Shown one piece after another: positions 6,044 through 17,936 of a DNA stretch of 64,000 nucleotides. The translations under genes and the position numbers were made by a program. The notes below the pieces were generated by a model that was not told the origin of the DNA, ran no database searches, and saw nothing but the letters and a program-made list of their open reading frames with translations. How positions within the stretch are numbered: position 1 is the stretch's first letter; every line of letters starts with the position of its first letter. This DNA is from Hyphomicrobiales bacterium (GTDB lineage: Bacteria > Pseudomonadota > Alphaproteobacteria > Rhizobiales > Rhizobiaceae), in the NCBI GenBank assembly GCA_900473795.1, contig UCMT01000040.1:1-64000 (forward strand). Reading direction: 5' to 3'.

Positions 6044-8230
6044 CTATTTCGCCGGCGAGAAGTGGAAGACCTTGCTGGAGTTGGCGTAGGTATAGCCGGT
6101 GTCGCCGGGCGGCTCCGTTCGCCTGTAGACCGGACCGCAGTCGGCCTGACCGAAGGCATTTTCACTTTGCTCGCAGAGCATGTCCCTTTTGACGAAGACC
6201 CGCTCGGTCATCATCTGCGTCACTGAGCGGAATGCCGCCTTGCCGTCGGGTTCGATCTGCATGAGTGCCGGGCTTCCCGAGGGCTCGGTCCTTCCCCGCA
6301 GGAGTTTGCCAACGACGATGCTTGCGATCTCGTCACCGTTCAGCCGGTCACGCTCGTCGCCCTTGAAGCCGAACGGCCAATCCGGCAGGCCGGCCTCGCG
6401 CAGGGCATCGAGGATGGAGGCGAGATCCCGCTCGTTGCGGAAATGGCCAAGGCTGAGCCGCCAGCCCGCCAGGCAATCGCTTCGGGGGAAAAGGCGCAGA
6501 CCATCGGCGACGACCGCGCGGGCGTCATCAAGGCGACCGGCCCCGACATAGGCCAGAGCAAGCGGCGTAGCGAAATCGCCGTTGCCCGGCGAACCATCGC
6601 GAGCGCGTTCGAAATTGTCGATGGACTTCGCGTTGTCGCGCAGCAGATAAAAGACCAGACCTGCGGTGAGCCGATCGACGGCGGAGAGGTTCGGATCGTA
6701 TCTCAGCGCCGTCTCGACGGCGGCTGCAGCTTCGGCATGGTTGCCGGAAAACAATTGAACATAGGCAACGGCCATTTGCGCTTCGGCATCGGCGGAGCCA
6801 AGCGACACGGCCTGCTGTGCCGTGGCGATCGCCTGCTCGTAGCGGCGGTCGACGACCTGCATGACGGCAAGAACGGCGTAAGGCGACGACAGGTCGGGAT
6901 CGAGCGCCAGGGCGCGGCTCGCCTTGTCGTAGGCCCTTTTTCGCGCCAGCGCGCTTTGGAGAACGTCGTCGTAGGCGCTTCGCCAGACATAAGCGGTGGC
7001 CCGAGCGTCGGCTGCGAAGGCGTCTGCAAAACCGGGGTCGAGCGCCTCCGCCTTGTCAAAGAGCGCCAGTGCCTCGAGCATCCGGGACCGGCGACCGGTG
7101 CGCGCCGCCTGCTCGGCCCGCAGGTAGTAGTCGTATGCTTCGAGATTTGCGGTCGGCGGACGGGCAAGCTGCTCGGTCTCGGACTGCGTGAGCTCCAGGC
7201 CGAGCGCTTCGGCGATCTGCCGGCTCATTTCGTCCTGCAAGGTGAAGACGCTTCCCGCGGCGCGGTCAAATCGGTTCGCCCACAGATGGTCGCCGCTTGC
7301 GGCATCGATCAGTTGCGCATTGACGCGGATTTGCTCGCCGGTCCGCTGCGCGCTGCCCTCGATGACGAAGCGGACACCGAGATCGCGGCCGATGTCGGGC
7401 AGAACGCGGGCCTTGCCTTTGTAGGCGAACACCGAATTGCGGGCGATGACGTCAAGGTCCGAAAGCTTGGCGAGATCGGTGATCAGGTTGTCGGTAATGC
7501 CATCGGTGAAATAGTCCTGGTCCGGGTCGCCACTCAAATTGACGAACGGCAACACCGCGACGGACAGCCGTTGCGGCGCAAACGGCTCTTGCCATGCGAA
7601 GACAATTGCGGCGGCCGCGACCAGCAGCGCTGCGACGGTTGCCAGGATCATGGCCCGTCGACCCGGTCGGCATGCAGCGGTAACGACTTTTCCCGCCTGC
7701 GAGGGGTCGAGCAGGACGCGATAGACGCGAACCGGGTCGGCGATATTTTTCAGGTGCTGCTCACCAAGCGCCGAGAAGCCGACATCGGCCTTGTGCACCG
7801 CGTGATCGAAGGCTGTGCCGGATATGCAGATGCCGCCAGGCGGGGCCAGCCCCTGCAGTCGGGCGGCGATGTTGACGCCGTCGCCATAAATGTCATCGCC
7901 CTCGACAATGATGTCGCCGAGGTTGACGCCGATGCGAAACTGAATTCGCCGTGTCTCGGATACGGCCTGATCGCGGCTGGCCATTTTCCGCTGGATCACC
8001 GCGGCACACTGGACGGCGTCGACAACGCTCGCGAATTCAACCAGCGCACCATCGCCCATCAGCTTGATGATCCGGCCGTGGAACTCTTCTATGGCGGGAT
8101 CGACCACCTCCCGGCGGCAGGCCTTCAGTCGGTCCAGCGTGCCGCCCTCGTCCTCCCCCATGAGGCGGCTATAGCCGACGACATCGGAATCAAGTATCGC
8201 GGTGAGCCGCCTCTCCATGTCTCTGCCCAC
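6044..8230 (-). CDS. Class III adenylate/guanylate cyclase with TolB-like and TPR domains
   Basis: Residues about 5-175 form a class III cyclase domain. The metal-binding aspartates are in AILDSDVVGYSRLM (Asp16) and LMGDGALVEF (Asp60), and the transition-state Asn and Arg are in GDGVNIAARL (Asn120, Arg124). A single membrane helix (about 193-213) links it to a TolB/FlgO-like domain (LSVAVLPFVNLSGDPDQDYFTDGITD) and TPR repeats, a layout common in rhizobia. It probably makes cAMP at the membrane in response to a signal sensed outside. Codon 1 is GTG and an ATG four codons later (8216-8218) is an equal candidate. The 119 bases upstream show nothing notable. Confidence 0.9.
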   Translation of the reverse strand: MGRDMERRLTAILDSDVVGYSRLMGEDEGGTLDRLKACRREVVDPAIEEFHGRIIKLMGDGALVEFASVVDAVQCAAVIQRKMASRDQAVSETRRIQFRIGVNLGDIIVEGDDIYGDGVNIAARLQGLAPPGGICISGTAFDHAVHKADVGFSALGEQHLKNIADPVRVYRVLLDPSQAGKVVTAACRPGRRAMILATVAALLVAAAAIVFAWQEPFAPQRLSVAVLPFVNLSGDPDQDYFTDGITDNLITDLAKLSDLDVIARNSVFAYKGKARVLPDIGRDLGVRFVIEGSAQRTGEQIRVNAQLIDAASGDHLWANRFDRAAGSVFTLQDEMSRQIAEALGLELTQSETEQLARPPTANLEAYDYYLRAEQAARTGRRSRMLEALALFDKAEALDPGFADAFAADARATAYVWRSAYDDVLQSALARKRAYDKASRALALDPDLSSPYAVLAVMQVVDRRYEQAIATAQQAVSLGSADAEAQMAVAYVQLFSGNHAEAAAAVETALRYDPNLSAVDRLTAGLVFYLLRDNAKSIDNFERARDGSPGNGDFATPLALAYVGAGRLDDARAVVADGLRLFPRSDCLAGWRLSLGHFRNERDLASILDALREAGLPDWPFGFKGDERDRLNGDEIASIVVGKLLRGRTEPSGSPALMQIEPDGKAAFRSVTQMMTERVFVKRDMLCEQSENAFGQADCGPVYRRTEPPGDTGYTYANSSKVFHFSPAK

Positions 8231-8349
8231 CCTTTCGATCGTCGATCAAGCGAAAGCCGGGCATTCTACCACGTCATAGGCGCGCAGGCGCAGCCCCCCG
8301 ACAAGCGGAAGGCCGATCATTGGGTCGCCAGGATCAATTGCTACGGGCT

Positions 8350-10176
<1,827 letters not shown>

Positions 10177-10178
10177 GG

Positions 10179-10829
10179 TCAGGCTCCCGAAAGGTCATGA
10201 GGACGGGCGAGGATGATCGCCCGGCCGGAGGAAAGGGTGAAGCGGACGGTGCCTTCGGCGACATTGGAAATCGTGCGCGAGGAACCGAACGGCAGATGGA
10301 AATCCGTAAGCGGATAGCGGGCACCCTCGATCGAGAGGCCGGCCAGCGTTTCGAGACCGAGAACCGAAAACAGGCTGCCCTTCGGCAGGTCGATGTCGCA
10401 CGTGCCGGGCAGCAGCGGGTAGGCCTCTTCCTCGCCGGAGGTGAGAAGCACGTCGAGGCCGTCCTCGGCCAGCTTGACGGCGTAGAGCAGGTGCATGAAG
10501 GCATGGTCGCTGCGCTCGCCGCCGAGCGCGCCGGCAAAGACCAGGCGTCTTGCCCCGCGCGCCAGGGCTTCCGCCGTGGCAATCTCGCCGTCCGTCTCGT
10601 TCTTGGCGGCGGGGTAGGGCTCGCGCACGATGCCCGGCCATTCGTCGATCAGCGCCTGCGTCGTGGAATCGAAATCGCCGACCCAGAGCTCCGGCGTCAG
10701 GCCGAGCGCCTTCGCATGCCGCATGCCGCCATCGGCGGCGATGACGCGCGCGCCTTTGAGATGTCCGGCCAGACGATCCGTCGGCGTCAGCGCGCCGCCC
10801 ATCAATATCACGAAAGCCTGTTTGTTCAT
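10179..10829 (-). CDS. thiN: Thiamine pyrophosphokinase
   Basis: The enzyme transfers pyrophosphate from ATP to thiamine to make TPP. The 216-residue product shows the family segments LMGGALTPTDRL, VIAADGGMRHAKALGLTPELWVGDFDST and AKNETDGEIATAEALARGARRLVFAGALGGERSDHAFMHLL, where the aspartates bind metal and substrate, and the C-terminal beta domain with SNVAEGTVRFTLSSG. It precedes the uup-like gene on the same strand. It is unlinked to the thiBPQ uptake genes 4 kb away and shows no riboswitch of its own. Confidence 0.92.
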   Translation of the reverse strand: MNKQAFVILMGGALTPTDRLAGHLKGARVIAADGGMRHAKALGLTPELWVGDFDSTTQALIDEWPGIVREPYPAAKNETDGEIATAEALARGARRLVFAGALGGERSDHAFMHLLYAVKLAEDGLDVLLTSGEEEAYPLLPGTCDIDLPKGSLFSVLGLETLAGLSIEGARYPLTDFHLPFGSSRTISNVAEGTVRFTLSSGRAIILARPHDLSGA

Positions 10830-10950
10830 GGCGCAAGGCCATAGCTTATACAGGGGTCGAAGGGGAAGAGGCGGGCAGGGTTTTGTTCGGCGCGCCCCGA
10901 CGAGACAGCGCCGTCGACGCTGCGCGTGCCCCGGCCCGCTTGCTCGACCT

Positions 10951-11088
10951 TGCCCCTCACCCTAGCCCTCTCCCGAGAGGGCCGCTTGACCTTTCACGCT
11001 AATGGGGAAGAGGAAAGCGGCGGGGGCCGCTCGTTCCTTCTCCCCGCTGGCGGGGAGAAGGTGCCCGGTAGGGCGGATGAGGGGCATG
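10951..11088. repeat. RIME-like palindromic mosaic repeat, copy 2
   Basis: This copy is in the opposite orientation to copy 1: TGCCCCTCACCCTAGCCCTC leads, and GGGGAGAAGGTGCCCGGTAG then GGCGGATGAGGGGC closes it. It occupies most of the 318-base gap between thiN and marR, in which I see no gene. Confidence 0.78.
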
Positions 11089-11147
11089 AGCGTGTGAGCG
11101 GCTCCTGTCCCATCCTGCGAACCGCGCTCACGCAACACCGATGGCGG

Positions 11148-11675
11148 TTACCTCTCGCCGTGTCCGGCGTTTTCGCGGTTCTGATGGATGCGCTCCATGC
11201 CGGCGACGAACTTGTCGAACAGGACGGCAAAGGCGGCGACGTCATCCTCCGGCCAGTCGGCGAGGATGGTTTCGATCACGCCGCGTTTGACCGCCTGCAC
11301 CTCGAGCATCAGCTTTTTGCCGAGGTCGGTCATGACGACGATGATGCGCCGGGCATCGGCCTGCGAGGCCTCCCGCCGCAGGGCGCCGCGCGCCACCATG
11401 TCGGAGACGATGCGGCTGGCGCGCGAGGGGTCGATGCGCATGAAGTCGGCGATCGTGCCGACCGTCACCTCGCCCTCCGGCTCGGCGCGCCGGACGGCGT
11501 CGAGCACGTCGAGATGGGAGATTTCAAGGCCCGGCGCGACATTGTCGATTGCCAAGCGAGCAAGCACCCGCCGCCCGACCAGAAGCCGCCAGCGTCCCAT
11601 CGAACGGCCGATCAAGGCGCGGTGTGCCTCGGCATCGCTGCTGTCTGTCGTCTGTTCCAGTGTGTCGTGTTCCAT
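11148..11675 (-). CDS. MarR-family transcriptional regulator
   Basis: A 175-residue winged-helix protein has the MarR pattern VGTIADFMRIDPSRASRIVSDMVARGALRREASQADARRIIVVMTDLGKKLMLEV, with the recognition helix in PSRASRIVSDM. I place the start at the ATG at 11675 because translation further upstream runs through the operator region. It is divergent from a DHA2-type efflux gene and two palindromes lie between them, so it likely represses that gene and itself until a drug-like ligand binds. The ligand is unknown. Confidence 0.85.
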   Translation of the reverse strand: MEHDTLEQTTDSSDAEAHRALIGRSMGRWRLLVGRRVLARLAIDNVAPGLEISHLDVLDAVRRAEPEGEVTVGTIADFMRIDPSRASRIVSDMVARGALRREASQADARRIIVVMTDLGKKLMLEVQAVKRGVIETILADWPEDDVAAFAVLFDKFVAGMERIHQNRENAGHGER

Positions 11676-11717
11676 GACCGGACCATAGCAAAGCGCAGCA
11701 CCGTCATAAAGCGGGAA

Positions 11718-11770
11718 TATGCGGTTCGCATAAATATGCCGTTGACAATTATATGCTAACAGCACATAAA
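11718..11770 (+). promoter_or_regulatory. Efflux-gene promoter with two MarR-type palindromes
   Basis: TTGACA (11742-11747) and CATAAA (11765-11770) are 17 bp apart and face the MFS gene. The palindrome TTATATGCT-AAC-AGCACATAA (11749-11769, one mismatch) fills the spacer and -10 box. A second palindrome, TATGCG-GTT-CGCATA (11718-11732), lies upstream towards marR. Confidence 0.65.
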
Positions 11771-11796
11771 TTGCCGACCGCAACTGGAACCCTCCC

Positions 11797-13299
11797 ATGG
11801 ACATGCACGCCGCACCGGCGCCGCTCGTTTCGAGCCACGCGCTTCGCCTGACGCTTTTCCTCTTCCTGATGACCGCGCTGTTCATGGCGACGCTGGACAA
11901 CCAGATCGTCGCGACGGCGCTGCCGACCATCGTCGCCGAGTTCGGCGAGATGGAGCGGTTCGGCTGGATCGGCTCGGCCTATCTGCTCGCCACCTGCGCG
12001 GTCATGCCGCTCTACGGCAAGCTCGGCGACCTGTTCGGCCGCAAATATGTGATGCTTGCCGCGGTGGCGATCTTCACGCTGGGCTCGGTCGCCTGTGGCC
12101 TAGCCGTGTCGATGAATACCCTGATCGCGGCCCGTGTGCTGCAGGGGCTCGGCGGCGGCGGCATCATGGTGTCGATCTTCTCCATCACCGCCGACCTGTT
12201 CGAGCCGCGCGAGCGCGCCCGCTACCAGAGCTATTCGAGCCTGGTGCTGATGGCGTCCGGCGCCATCGGCCCGGTGCTCGGCGGCACGATGAGCGACCTG
12301 TTCGGCTGGCGGTCGATCTTCCTCGTCAATATCCCGATCGGCCTGATCGTGCTCACCGGCCTGTTCTTTTTCCTGCCCTATCGGCGGCCGACGCGCCTGC
12401 CGACGATCGATTATGCCGGGGCGCTTCTGCTCGCCGGCGCGGTGACCAGTGTCGTGCTTCTGGGCGACGGCGCGGAGCTGTTCGGCTCGCTGCTTTCGCT
12501 CGGAAGCCTTGCGGTCGTAGCCATCGGCACGCTTTGCGCGATCGCCTGGGTGCTGGTCGAACGGCGCGCGCGCGAGCCGATCGTGCCGCTGACGCTGTTC
12601 CGCAACCCGACCTTCAGCCTGATGCTGGTGATTTCGCTGATGAGCGGCGCCGTCGGCATCGGCATGGTCAACTATTTCGCGCTGTTCCTGCAGACGACGA
12701 CGGGCCTGACGCCGTCGGCGGCCGGGGTGCTCTTCATCCTGCTGACGGGCGGCATCGTCGCCGGCTCGCTGACGGCGGGGCGGCTGATTTCGCTCTCCGG
12801 CCGCTACAAGCCGTTTGCGATCGTGAGCGCCAGCCTGACGGCCCTGGCCTTGCTGATGTTCACGCAAGTCCAGCCCGGCACGCCGCTCGTCATCATCGGC
12901 GCCATCATGGCGCTGCACGGCATCGGCATCGGCTTCGGCCAGCAGGTGCCTGTCGTCGGCGTGCAGAACGTGGCGTCGCGCGGCGATGTCGGCGCCGCCA
13001 CGGGTGCCGTGACCCTGTCGCGCATGGCCGGCGCCTCGATCGCCATCTCGATCTACGGCGCGACGATCGCTGCCGGACTGGCACGCGGCGCAGTCTCCAT
13101 CCCGGGCGTCGAGGACATCGAAAAGCTGACGCCGCTGATGCTGTCGGCGCTGCCGGAGGCAACCCGCCGGCTGGTCGCCGAAAGCTATACGGCCGCCTTC
13201 CAGCCGCTGTTTTTGACGGCCGTCGGCATATCGCTGATCGCGCTTATCTCGGCCATAGGCCTCAAGGCGGTACGGTTGCCGCAAAAGGCGGCGGTGTGA
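11797..13299 (+). CDS. MFS multidrug efflux transporter, DHA2 (14-TMS) family
   Basis: The 500-residue inner-membrane protein has the DHA2 hallmarks: motif D1 LDNQIVATALPTIVAEF, motif A GKLGDLFGRKYVML and motif C near GAIGPVLGGTMSDLFGWRSIFLVNIPIGL. It would export hydrophobic drugs using the proton gradient. The neighbouring divergent MarR gene and the shared palindromes indicate substrate-induced expression. Within the family the substrate cannot be read from sequence. A 175-base tail region to 13474 holds no recognisable gene. Confidence 0.9.
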   Translation: MDMHAAPAPLVSSHALRLTLFLFLMTALFMATLDNQIVATALPTIVAEFGEMERFGWIGSAYLLATCAVMPLYGKLGDLFGRKYVMLAAVAIFTLGSVACGLAVSMNTLIAARVLQGLGGGGIMVSIFSITADLFEPRERARYQSYSSLVLMASGAIGPVLGGTMSDLFGWRSIFLVNIPIGLIVLTGLFFFLPYRRPTRLPTIDYAGALLLAGAVTSVVLLGDGAELFGSLLSLGSLAVVAIGTLCAIAWVLVERRAREPIVPLTLFRNPTFSLMLVISLMSGAVGIGMVNYFALFLQTTTGLTPSAAGVLFILLTGGIVAGSLTAGRLISLSGRYKPFAIVSASLTALALLMFTQVQPGTPLVIIGAIMALHGIGIGFGQQVPVVGVQNVASRGDVGAATGAVTLSRMAGASIAISIYGATIAAGLARGAVSIPGVEDIEKLTPLMLSALPEATRRLVAESYTAAFQPLFLTAVGISLIALISAIGLKAVRLPQKAAV

Positions 13300-13474
13300 A
13301 GGGATTGACCCTTCCCCCTTGATCTCAGGGTGATGGGGCTGGTTCGCAACTGATAGGCAGGAAATCAAGGTCTGCATCAAAGTCGCCTTTGATGCCTTTA
13401 CGCTCGTTGGGCAACTGCTGTCTTTCTATGACCTTGCAGGCGCAGTCATTCCGGGGCCGGCGGACATTCAGGTG

Positions 13475-14023
13475 TCAGACGCGTTGTGATCGCTTACGCG
13501 TCCGAGTTTTTAACTGGACGAGACTCCATAACCTGTCCGCATCCGCTGGAGCAAAAGCTCTCCACGGCGCGAAACGCAGGCCGCCGCTCTTCATCTTCAT
13601 GATCAGATGGTTTCGCGTTCTGCTTGAACTCTTTACCATCGACCATGGTATTTGAAGCGATGCACCCGCCGCATCGGAGGTCGTAATACCGGTCTCGTCC
13701 ACCGTGTAGGACACAATTTTGTTTTCCGAAGGATACCTGATCCACCGAACGGCGTTGACGAGGAGCATGAGTGCCAGGAATACAATCAAGAAACGCAGCA
13801 CTGGCCACCATGTGTCCTGGAACGTAAGAAAAAGTGCTCGCCGGGGCTCGCTCCAAATCGACGCAATTCCACTGATCGAATAATAAACGAGACTCAGAAT
13901 GACCGGAATTATACATAATAAGATAGCTACCTTGGCTATCCGGCGCGCCATGATCCTCAAGTTGTCGCCTTGAGTGAGTGTCGTGGTTCCAGTGATTGTT
14001 ACTGTCGTTCCACGTGCATTCAT
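13475..14023 (-). CDS. YcxB-like membrane protein
   Basis: The 182-residue product has two membrane helices (about residues 30-52 and 72-92). It then has a C-terminal segment VSYTVDETGITTSDAAGASLQIPWSMVKSSSRTRNHLIMKM...FAPWRAF typical of the YcxB C-terminal domain, a PH-like fold of unknown function. The ribosome site before the ATG is weak, and an in-frame ATG at 13951 lies behind GAGG. Base composition is visibly more AT-rich than its neighbours, and no operon partner is apparent, so acquisition by transfer is possible. Confidence 0.7.
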   Translation of the reverse strand: MNARGTTVTITGTTTLTQGDNLRIMARRIAKVAILLCIIPVILSLVYYSISGIASIWSEPRRALFLTFQDTWWPVLRFLIVFLALMLLVNAVRWIRYPSENKIVSYTVDETGITTSDAAGASLQIPWSMVKSSSRTRNHLIMKMKSGGLRFAPWRAFAPADADRLWSLVQLKTRTRKRSQRV

Positions 14024-14200
14024 CGATGCTTTGAGCCCTATTTAACCGCGACGGCGCAATCCGCTGCGGAATATGGCCTGGTGATAGCAATATGCCCGAT
14101 GGAACTGTTCGGCTCAACCCAAGGCTGGATGAGATGTGGTGGCATTTCCCTATGATCCGAGGGAGGCGATTAATGGGCGCAAGACGCGCTCCCCATCCCC

Positions 14201-14229
14201 TTGCAAAGCATTTCACCTGCGTCTAAATC
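14201..14229 (+). promoter_or_regulatory. thiBPQ promoter
   Basis: TTGCAA (14201-14206) and TAAATC (14224-14229) are separated by 17 bp and end about 15 bases before the TPP riboswitch, the expected distance for a promoter serving it. The remaining upstream sequence from 14024 shows nothing clear. Confidence 0.55.
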
Positions 14230-14240
14230 TCCTCTTGCTC

Positions 14241-14340
14241 TAACGGGGTGCCGTTCGTCCTACCTGGACGTGCGGCTGAGAGGCTTGCAGAAGCCAACCC
14301 GCGGAACCTGATCCGGTTTGCACCGGCGGAGGGATTAGAC
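14241..14340 (+). ncRNA. TPP riboswitch (THI element) for thiBPQ
   Basis: Conserved blocks occur in order: GGGGTGCC (14245-14252), CTGAGA (14276-14281), an ACCC, GAACCTGATCCGG (14304-14316), then the closing GCGGAGGGA (14326-14334). Together these form the pyrimidine- and pyrophosphate-binding arms of the THI box. It ends 50 bases before the thiB start and its AAGGAGG site, so TPP binding probably blocks translation initiation, the usual mode in proteobacteria. Confidence 0.93.
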
Positions 14341-14390
14341 GGCACATGTCAGCGCCCTATTCCCAACACTTGGATTTAAAGGAGGCGCCG

Positions 14391-15401
14391 ATGCGCAAGG
14401 CATTCATTCCCTTTCTTGCGGCAATTGCTGCAATCACCACAGCGTCTTCCACGGCGGCCGCCGACAAGACGCTGACCGTCTACACCTATGAAAGCTTCAC
14501 CAGCGAATGGGGTCCGGCGGCCAAGGTCGCCGAAGCCTTCGAAAAGACCTGCGGCTGCAAGGTCGAGTATGTCAGCGTCGCCGACGGTGTCGAGCTTTTG
14601 ACCCGGTTGAAGCTCGAAGGGGCCGCCTCCAAGGCCGATATCGTGCTCGGCCTCGACACCAATCTCGTCTCCGAAGCCAAGGCGACCGGCTTCTTCGCAC
14701 CGCATGGCCTCGATCTCTCCGCCGTCAAGGTTCCCGGCGGCTTCACCGATGATACCTTCGTTCCCTATGACTACGGCCACTTCGCGGTGATCTACGACAC
14801 CGAGACGATGAAGGAACCGCCCAAAAGCCTGAAGGAGCTGGTCGAGGGCGATGCGAGCCAGAAGATCGTCATCGAGGACCCGCGCACCTCGACGCCGGGC
14901 CTCGGCCTGTTGCTGTGGGTCAAGTCGGTCTATGGCGATCAGGCAGGTAGCGCCTGGGCGAAACTCAAGGATCGCGTTTTGACGGTAACGCCCGGCTGGT
15001 CCGAGGCCTATGGCCTGTTCACCAAGGGCGAGGCGCCGATGGTGCTGTCCTACACGACCTCGCCCGCCTACCACATGATCGCGGAAAACACCGACCGCTA
15101 TCAGGCGGCGGCCTTTTCGGAGGGTCACTACATCCAGATCGAAGTGGCCGGCATGACGAAGAATGCCAAGGACCCGGCGCTCGCCAAGGACTTCCTTTCC
15201 TTCGTTACCGGACCGGAGTTCCAGTCGATCATCCCGACGACCAACTGGATGATGCCGGTGGCCGCCACCAAGGAGCCGCTGCCGGAGGCCTTCGGCAAGC
15301 TGGTCAATCCGGAAAAGACTTTTCTGATGTCTTCCGACGAGGTTGCCGCCAACCGCAAGGCCTGGATCGACGAGTGGCTCGCCGCCATGAGCAAGAACTG
15401 A
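14391..15401 (+). CDS. thiB: Thiamine ABC transporter, periplasmic binding protein
   Basis: The 336-residue product has a signal peptide ([24 protein letters not shown]) and the ThiB pattern [34 protein letters not shown], with [16 protein letters not shown] and [20 protein letters not shown] later. It captures thiamine or its phosphates for import. The ATG at 14391 is chosen for the AAGGAGG 5 bases upstream. An earlier in-frame ATG at 14346 would spoil the signal peptide. It is the first gene behind the TPP riboswitch and is followed by thiP and thiQ after a 182-base gap holding a repeat. Confidence 0.95.
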   Translation: MRKAFIPFLAAIAAITTASSTAAADKTLTVYTYESFTSEWGPAAKVAEAFEKTCGCKVEYVSVADGVELLTRLKLEGAASKADIVLGLDTNLVSEAKATGFFAPHGLDLSAVKVPGGFTDDTFVPYDYGHFAVIYDTETMKEPPKSLKELVEGDASQKIVIEDPRTSTPGLGLLLWVKSVYGDQAGSAWAKLKDRVLTVTPGWSEAYGLFTKGEAPMVLSYTTSPAYHMIAENTDRYQAAAFSEGHYIQIEVAGMTKNAKDPALAKDFLSFVTGPEFQSIIPTTNWMMPVAATKEPLPEAFGKLVNPEKTFLMSSDEVAANRKAWIDEWLAAMSKN

Positions 15402-15434
15402 GACAGCAGGTGATGATCGTTTCGTCTGTGCAAG

Positions 15435-15551
15435 TGCCCCTCATCCGCCCTGTCGGGCACCTTCTCCCCGTAAACGGGGAGAAGGACCATACGGCTGACT
15501 CGGAACAAGTCCCCTCTCCCCGCGAGCGGGGAGAGGGCTAGGGTGAGGGGC
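15435..15551. repeat. RIME-like palindromic mosaic repeat, copy 3, inside the thi operon
   Basis: GTGCCCCTCATCCGCCCTGT begins the unit and GGGCTAGGGTGAGGGGC closes it. Inner hairpins CTTCTCCCCG-TAAA-CGGGGAGAAG and CTCTCCCCGCGAGCGGGGAGAG are perfect. It lies between thiB (stop 15401) and thiP (start 15584). Confidence 0.8.
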
Positions 15552-15583
15552 CGGATAACGCATCGAAAACCGACAAGGCTCCT

Positions 15584-17227
15584 ATGATCGCGCGCATTGA
15601 GAGACGTTTCACGGTTGCCGCCGGGGCGCTCTGCCTCGGCGGCATCGTTCTGTTCGTCTGCCTCGCCGCCTTCGCCTTGCTTGCCTTCGATGAGCCGGGT
15701 GCAGCGCGGCAGGCGGGGCTTTTCGACGCCTATGTCTGGCGCGTGATGCGGTTCACGCTGCTGCAGGCCTCGCTGTCGACATTCCTGTCGATCGTGCTCG
15801 CCATTCCCGTTGCCCGCGCGCTGGCGCGGCAACCGTCCTTTCCCGGGCGGGTCTGGATCATCCGGTTGCTGGCGTTGCCGCTCGGCCTGCCGGCGCTGGT
15901 CGCGGCGCTGGGTCTGATCGGCATCTGGGGGCGGCAGGGGCTGTTCAACACGACGTTTGCCTGGCTGGGACTGGACCAGCCGATCAGCATCTACGGACTA
16001 TCCGGCATCCTGCTCGCGCATGTGTTCTTCAACCTGCCGCTGGCCGCGCGGCTGATGCTCGGCGGACTGGAACGGATTCCCGGCGAATATTGGCTGGTCG
16101 GCGCCAATCTCGGCATGCGGCCGCTTTCGACCTTCCGCTTCATCGAATGGCCGGCCATTCGCGGTCTGCTGCCCGGCATTGCCGGCCTCATCTTCATGCT
16201 CTGCGTCACCAGCTTCACCCTGGTGCTGACCCTCGGTGGCGGGCCGGCGGCGAGCACCATCGAGGTGGCGATCTATCAGGCGCTGCGCTTCGATTTCGAT
16301 CCGCCGTGTGCGATCGCCCTGTCATTGTTGCAGATCACCCTGACGGCAGCCTTACTGGTGGCAATGCGCCTTCTGACGCCGAAAGTCGAGGAAGGTCAGG
16401 GCGGCGGGCGCGACGTCAGGCGCTTCGATGGGCGCAATCTTTCGGGCAAGGTGGGCGATGGCCTGGCCATTGCGCTCGCCGTGCTGTTCCTGGCACTGCC
16501 GCTCTGCTCGGTCATCGCCTCCGGTCTGCGGTCCGATCTCTGGAAGCTCGTGGGCGATCCGATGGCGCAGCAGGCCCTTGCCACCAGCCTCGTCGTTGCT
16601 TTTGTGTCCGGCACGCTCTGTGTCGCGGCGACGGCGGTGATGATCCGCGCGCGGCAGATATCGCTGGCGCCGAGGCTGGCCCGGAAGCGTCATCGCGGCT
16701 TTGCGGCGGCTATTTCCATGAGCGCATCCCTGGTGCTGCTGGTGCCGCCCGTCGTCCTGGGGGCGGGCTGGTTCCTGCTGCTGCGGCCGCTCGGCGATGT
16801 CGCCGCCCTTGCGCCGCTGCTGGTCATCCTGATCAACATGCTGATGGCGCTGCCCTTCGTCTATCGCGTGCTGGAGCCGGCCATGGCCAGCCATTTGGCC
16901 CGCACCGGCAGGCTTGCCGCGAGCCTCGGGCTCGGCGGCTGGCACCGGTTGCGCTTCGTCGACTGGCCGGTGCTGCGCAAGCCGCTCCTGATGGCGCTGT
17001 CCTTTGCCTGTGCGCTGTCGCTCGGCGATCTCGGCGCGGTGGCGCTGTTCGGATCGCAGGATATGGTCACGCTGCCCTGGCTGCTCTATAGCCGGATGGG
17101 CAGCTACCGTTCCACCGATGCGGCGGGGCTGGCGCTGTTTCTCGGCCTGGTCTGCCTCGTGCTGACTATCGCCGGCACGCCATCTGCGGCGAGGAATGAC
17201 CAAAGGAGCAAGAATGCCGCCGCGTGA
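15584..17227 (+). CDS. thiP: Thiamine ABC transporter permease
   Basis: The 547-residue inner-membrane protein is a fused double permease with about 12 helices. It carries two ABC-permease EAA loops, one around [36 protein letters not shown] and one around [32 protein letters not shown], where ThiQ docks. It forms the thiamine channel fed by ThiB. The last 14 bases overlap thiQ, supporting coupled translation. The RIME-like repeat upstream could reduce its expression relative to thiB. Confidence 0.93.
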   Translation: MIARIERRFTVAAGALCLGGIVLFVCLAAFALLAFDEPGAARQAGLFDAYVWRVMRFTLLQASLSTFLSIVLAIPVARALARQPSFPGRVWIIRLLALPLGLPALVAALGLIGIWGRQGLFNTTFAWLGLDQPISIYGLSGILLAHVFFNLPLAARLMLGGLERIPGEYWLVGANLGMRPLSTFRFIEWPAIRGLLPGIAGLIFMLCVTSFTLVLTLGGGPAASTIEVAIYQALRFDFDPPCAIALSLLQITLTAALLVAMRLLTPKVEEGQGGGRDVRRFDGRNLSGKVGDGLAIALAVLFLALPLCSVIASGLRSDLWKLVGDPMAQQALATSLVVAFVSGTLCVAATAVMIRARQISLAPRLARKRHRGFAAAISMSASLVLLVPPVVLGAGWFLLLRPLGDVAALAPLLVILINMLMALPFVYRVLEPAMASHLARTGRLAASLGLGGWHRLRFVDWPVLRKPLLMALSFACALSLGDLGAVALFGSQDMVTLPWLLYSRMGSYRSTDAAGLALFLGLVCLVLTIAGTPSAARNDQRSKNAAA

Positions 17228-17936
17228 CACGGAGACAGCCATTCGCCTTGGCGGCGTGCGCGTGCAGTTCGACAAGACGGAACTGCGTTTCGATTGCGCG
17301 ATCCGGCAGGGCGAGATCGTTGCCATCACCGGCGCCTCCGGTTCCGGCAAATCGACCCTCCTCAATATCGTCGCCGGTTTCGAGATGCCGGATGCCGGCG
17401 CGGTCGAGATCCTCGGCGAAGATGTCGCCAGCCGCGATCCGGCGGAGCGGCCGGTCTCGGTGATCTTCCAGGAACACAACCTGTTTTCGCATCTCGATGT
17501 CGCCACCAATATCGCGCTCGGCATCGACCCGGCCCTCAGACTGGGCGTGAAGGAGCGCGGAAAGGTTGCCTCCGCGCTGATGCGCGTCGGGCTCGAAGGC
17601 TTCGGCAAGCGGCTGCCGCCGACGCTGTCCGGCGGCGAGCGTCAGCGGGTGGCGCTGGCGCGCGCCTTGGTCCGCCGCAGGCCCATCCTTCTTCTCGACG
17701 AGCCCTTCGCGGCGCTCGACCCGGGCCTGCGCTCCGGCATGACCAGCCTGCTCCTCGATCTGCACGCGCAGGAAGGCAATACAATGCTGATCGTCACGCA
17801 TCATCCGGACGATGTGCGGGCGCTGGCCGACAGCGTGATCTTCCTCGACGAGGGCCGCGTCCTGCTGCACGAATCCAAGGCGCAATTCCTCGATCACACC
17901 GACAGTCCGGCCGTTGCGCGTTTTCTCGGAAAATGA
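17214..17936 (+). CDS. thiQ: Thiamine ABC transporter ATP-binding protein
   Basis: The 240-residue ATPase energises ThiBP. Walker [13 protein letters not shown]-loop [21 protein letters not shown], signature [15 protein letters not shown], Walker [14 protein letters not shown] and the switch His in IVTHHPDDV are all present. The ATG at 17214 is behind AAAGGAG, while an ATG at 17196 lies inside thiP without a comparable site. It overlaps the thiP end by 14 bases. The 285 bases from here to the M48 protease gene show no gene or clear terminator. Confidence 0.93.
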   Translation: MPPRDTETAIRLGGVRVQFDKTELRFDCAIRQGEIVAITGASGSGKSTLLNIVAGFEMPDAGAVEILGEDVASRDPAERPVSVIFQEHNLFSHLDVATNIALGIDPALRLGVKERGKVASALMRVGLEGFGKRLPPTLSGGERQRVALARALVRRRPILLLDEPFAALDPGLRSGMTSLLLDLHAQEGNTMLIVTHHPDDVRALADSVIFLDEGRVLLHESKAQFLDHTDSPAVARFLGK

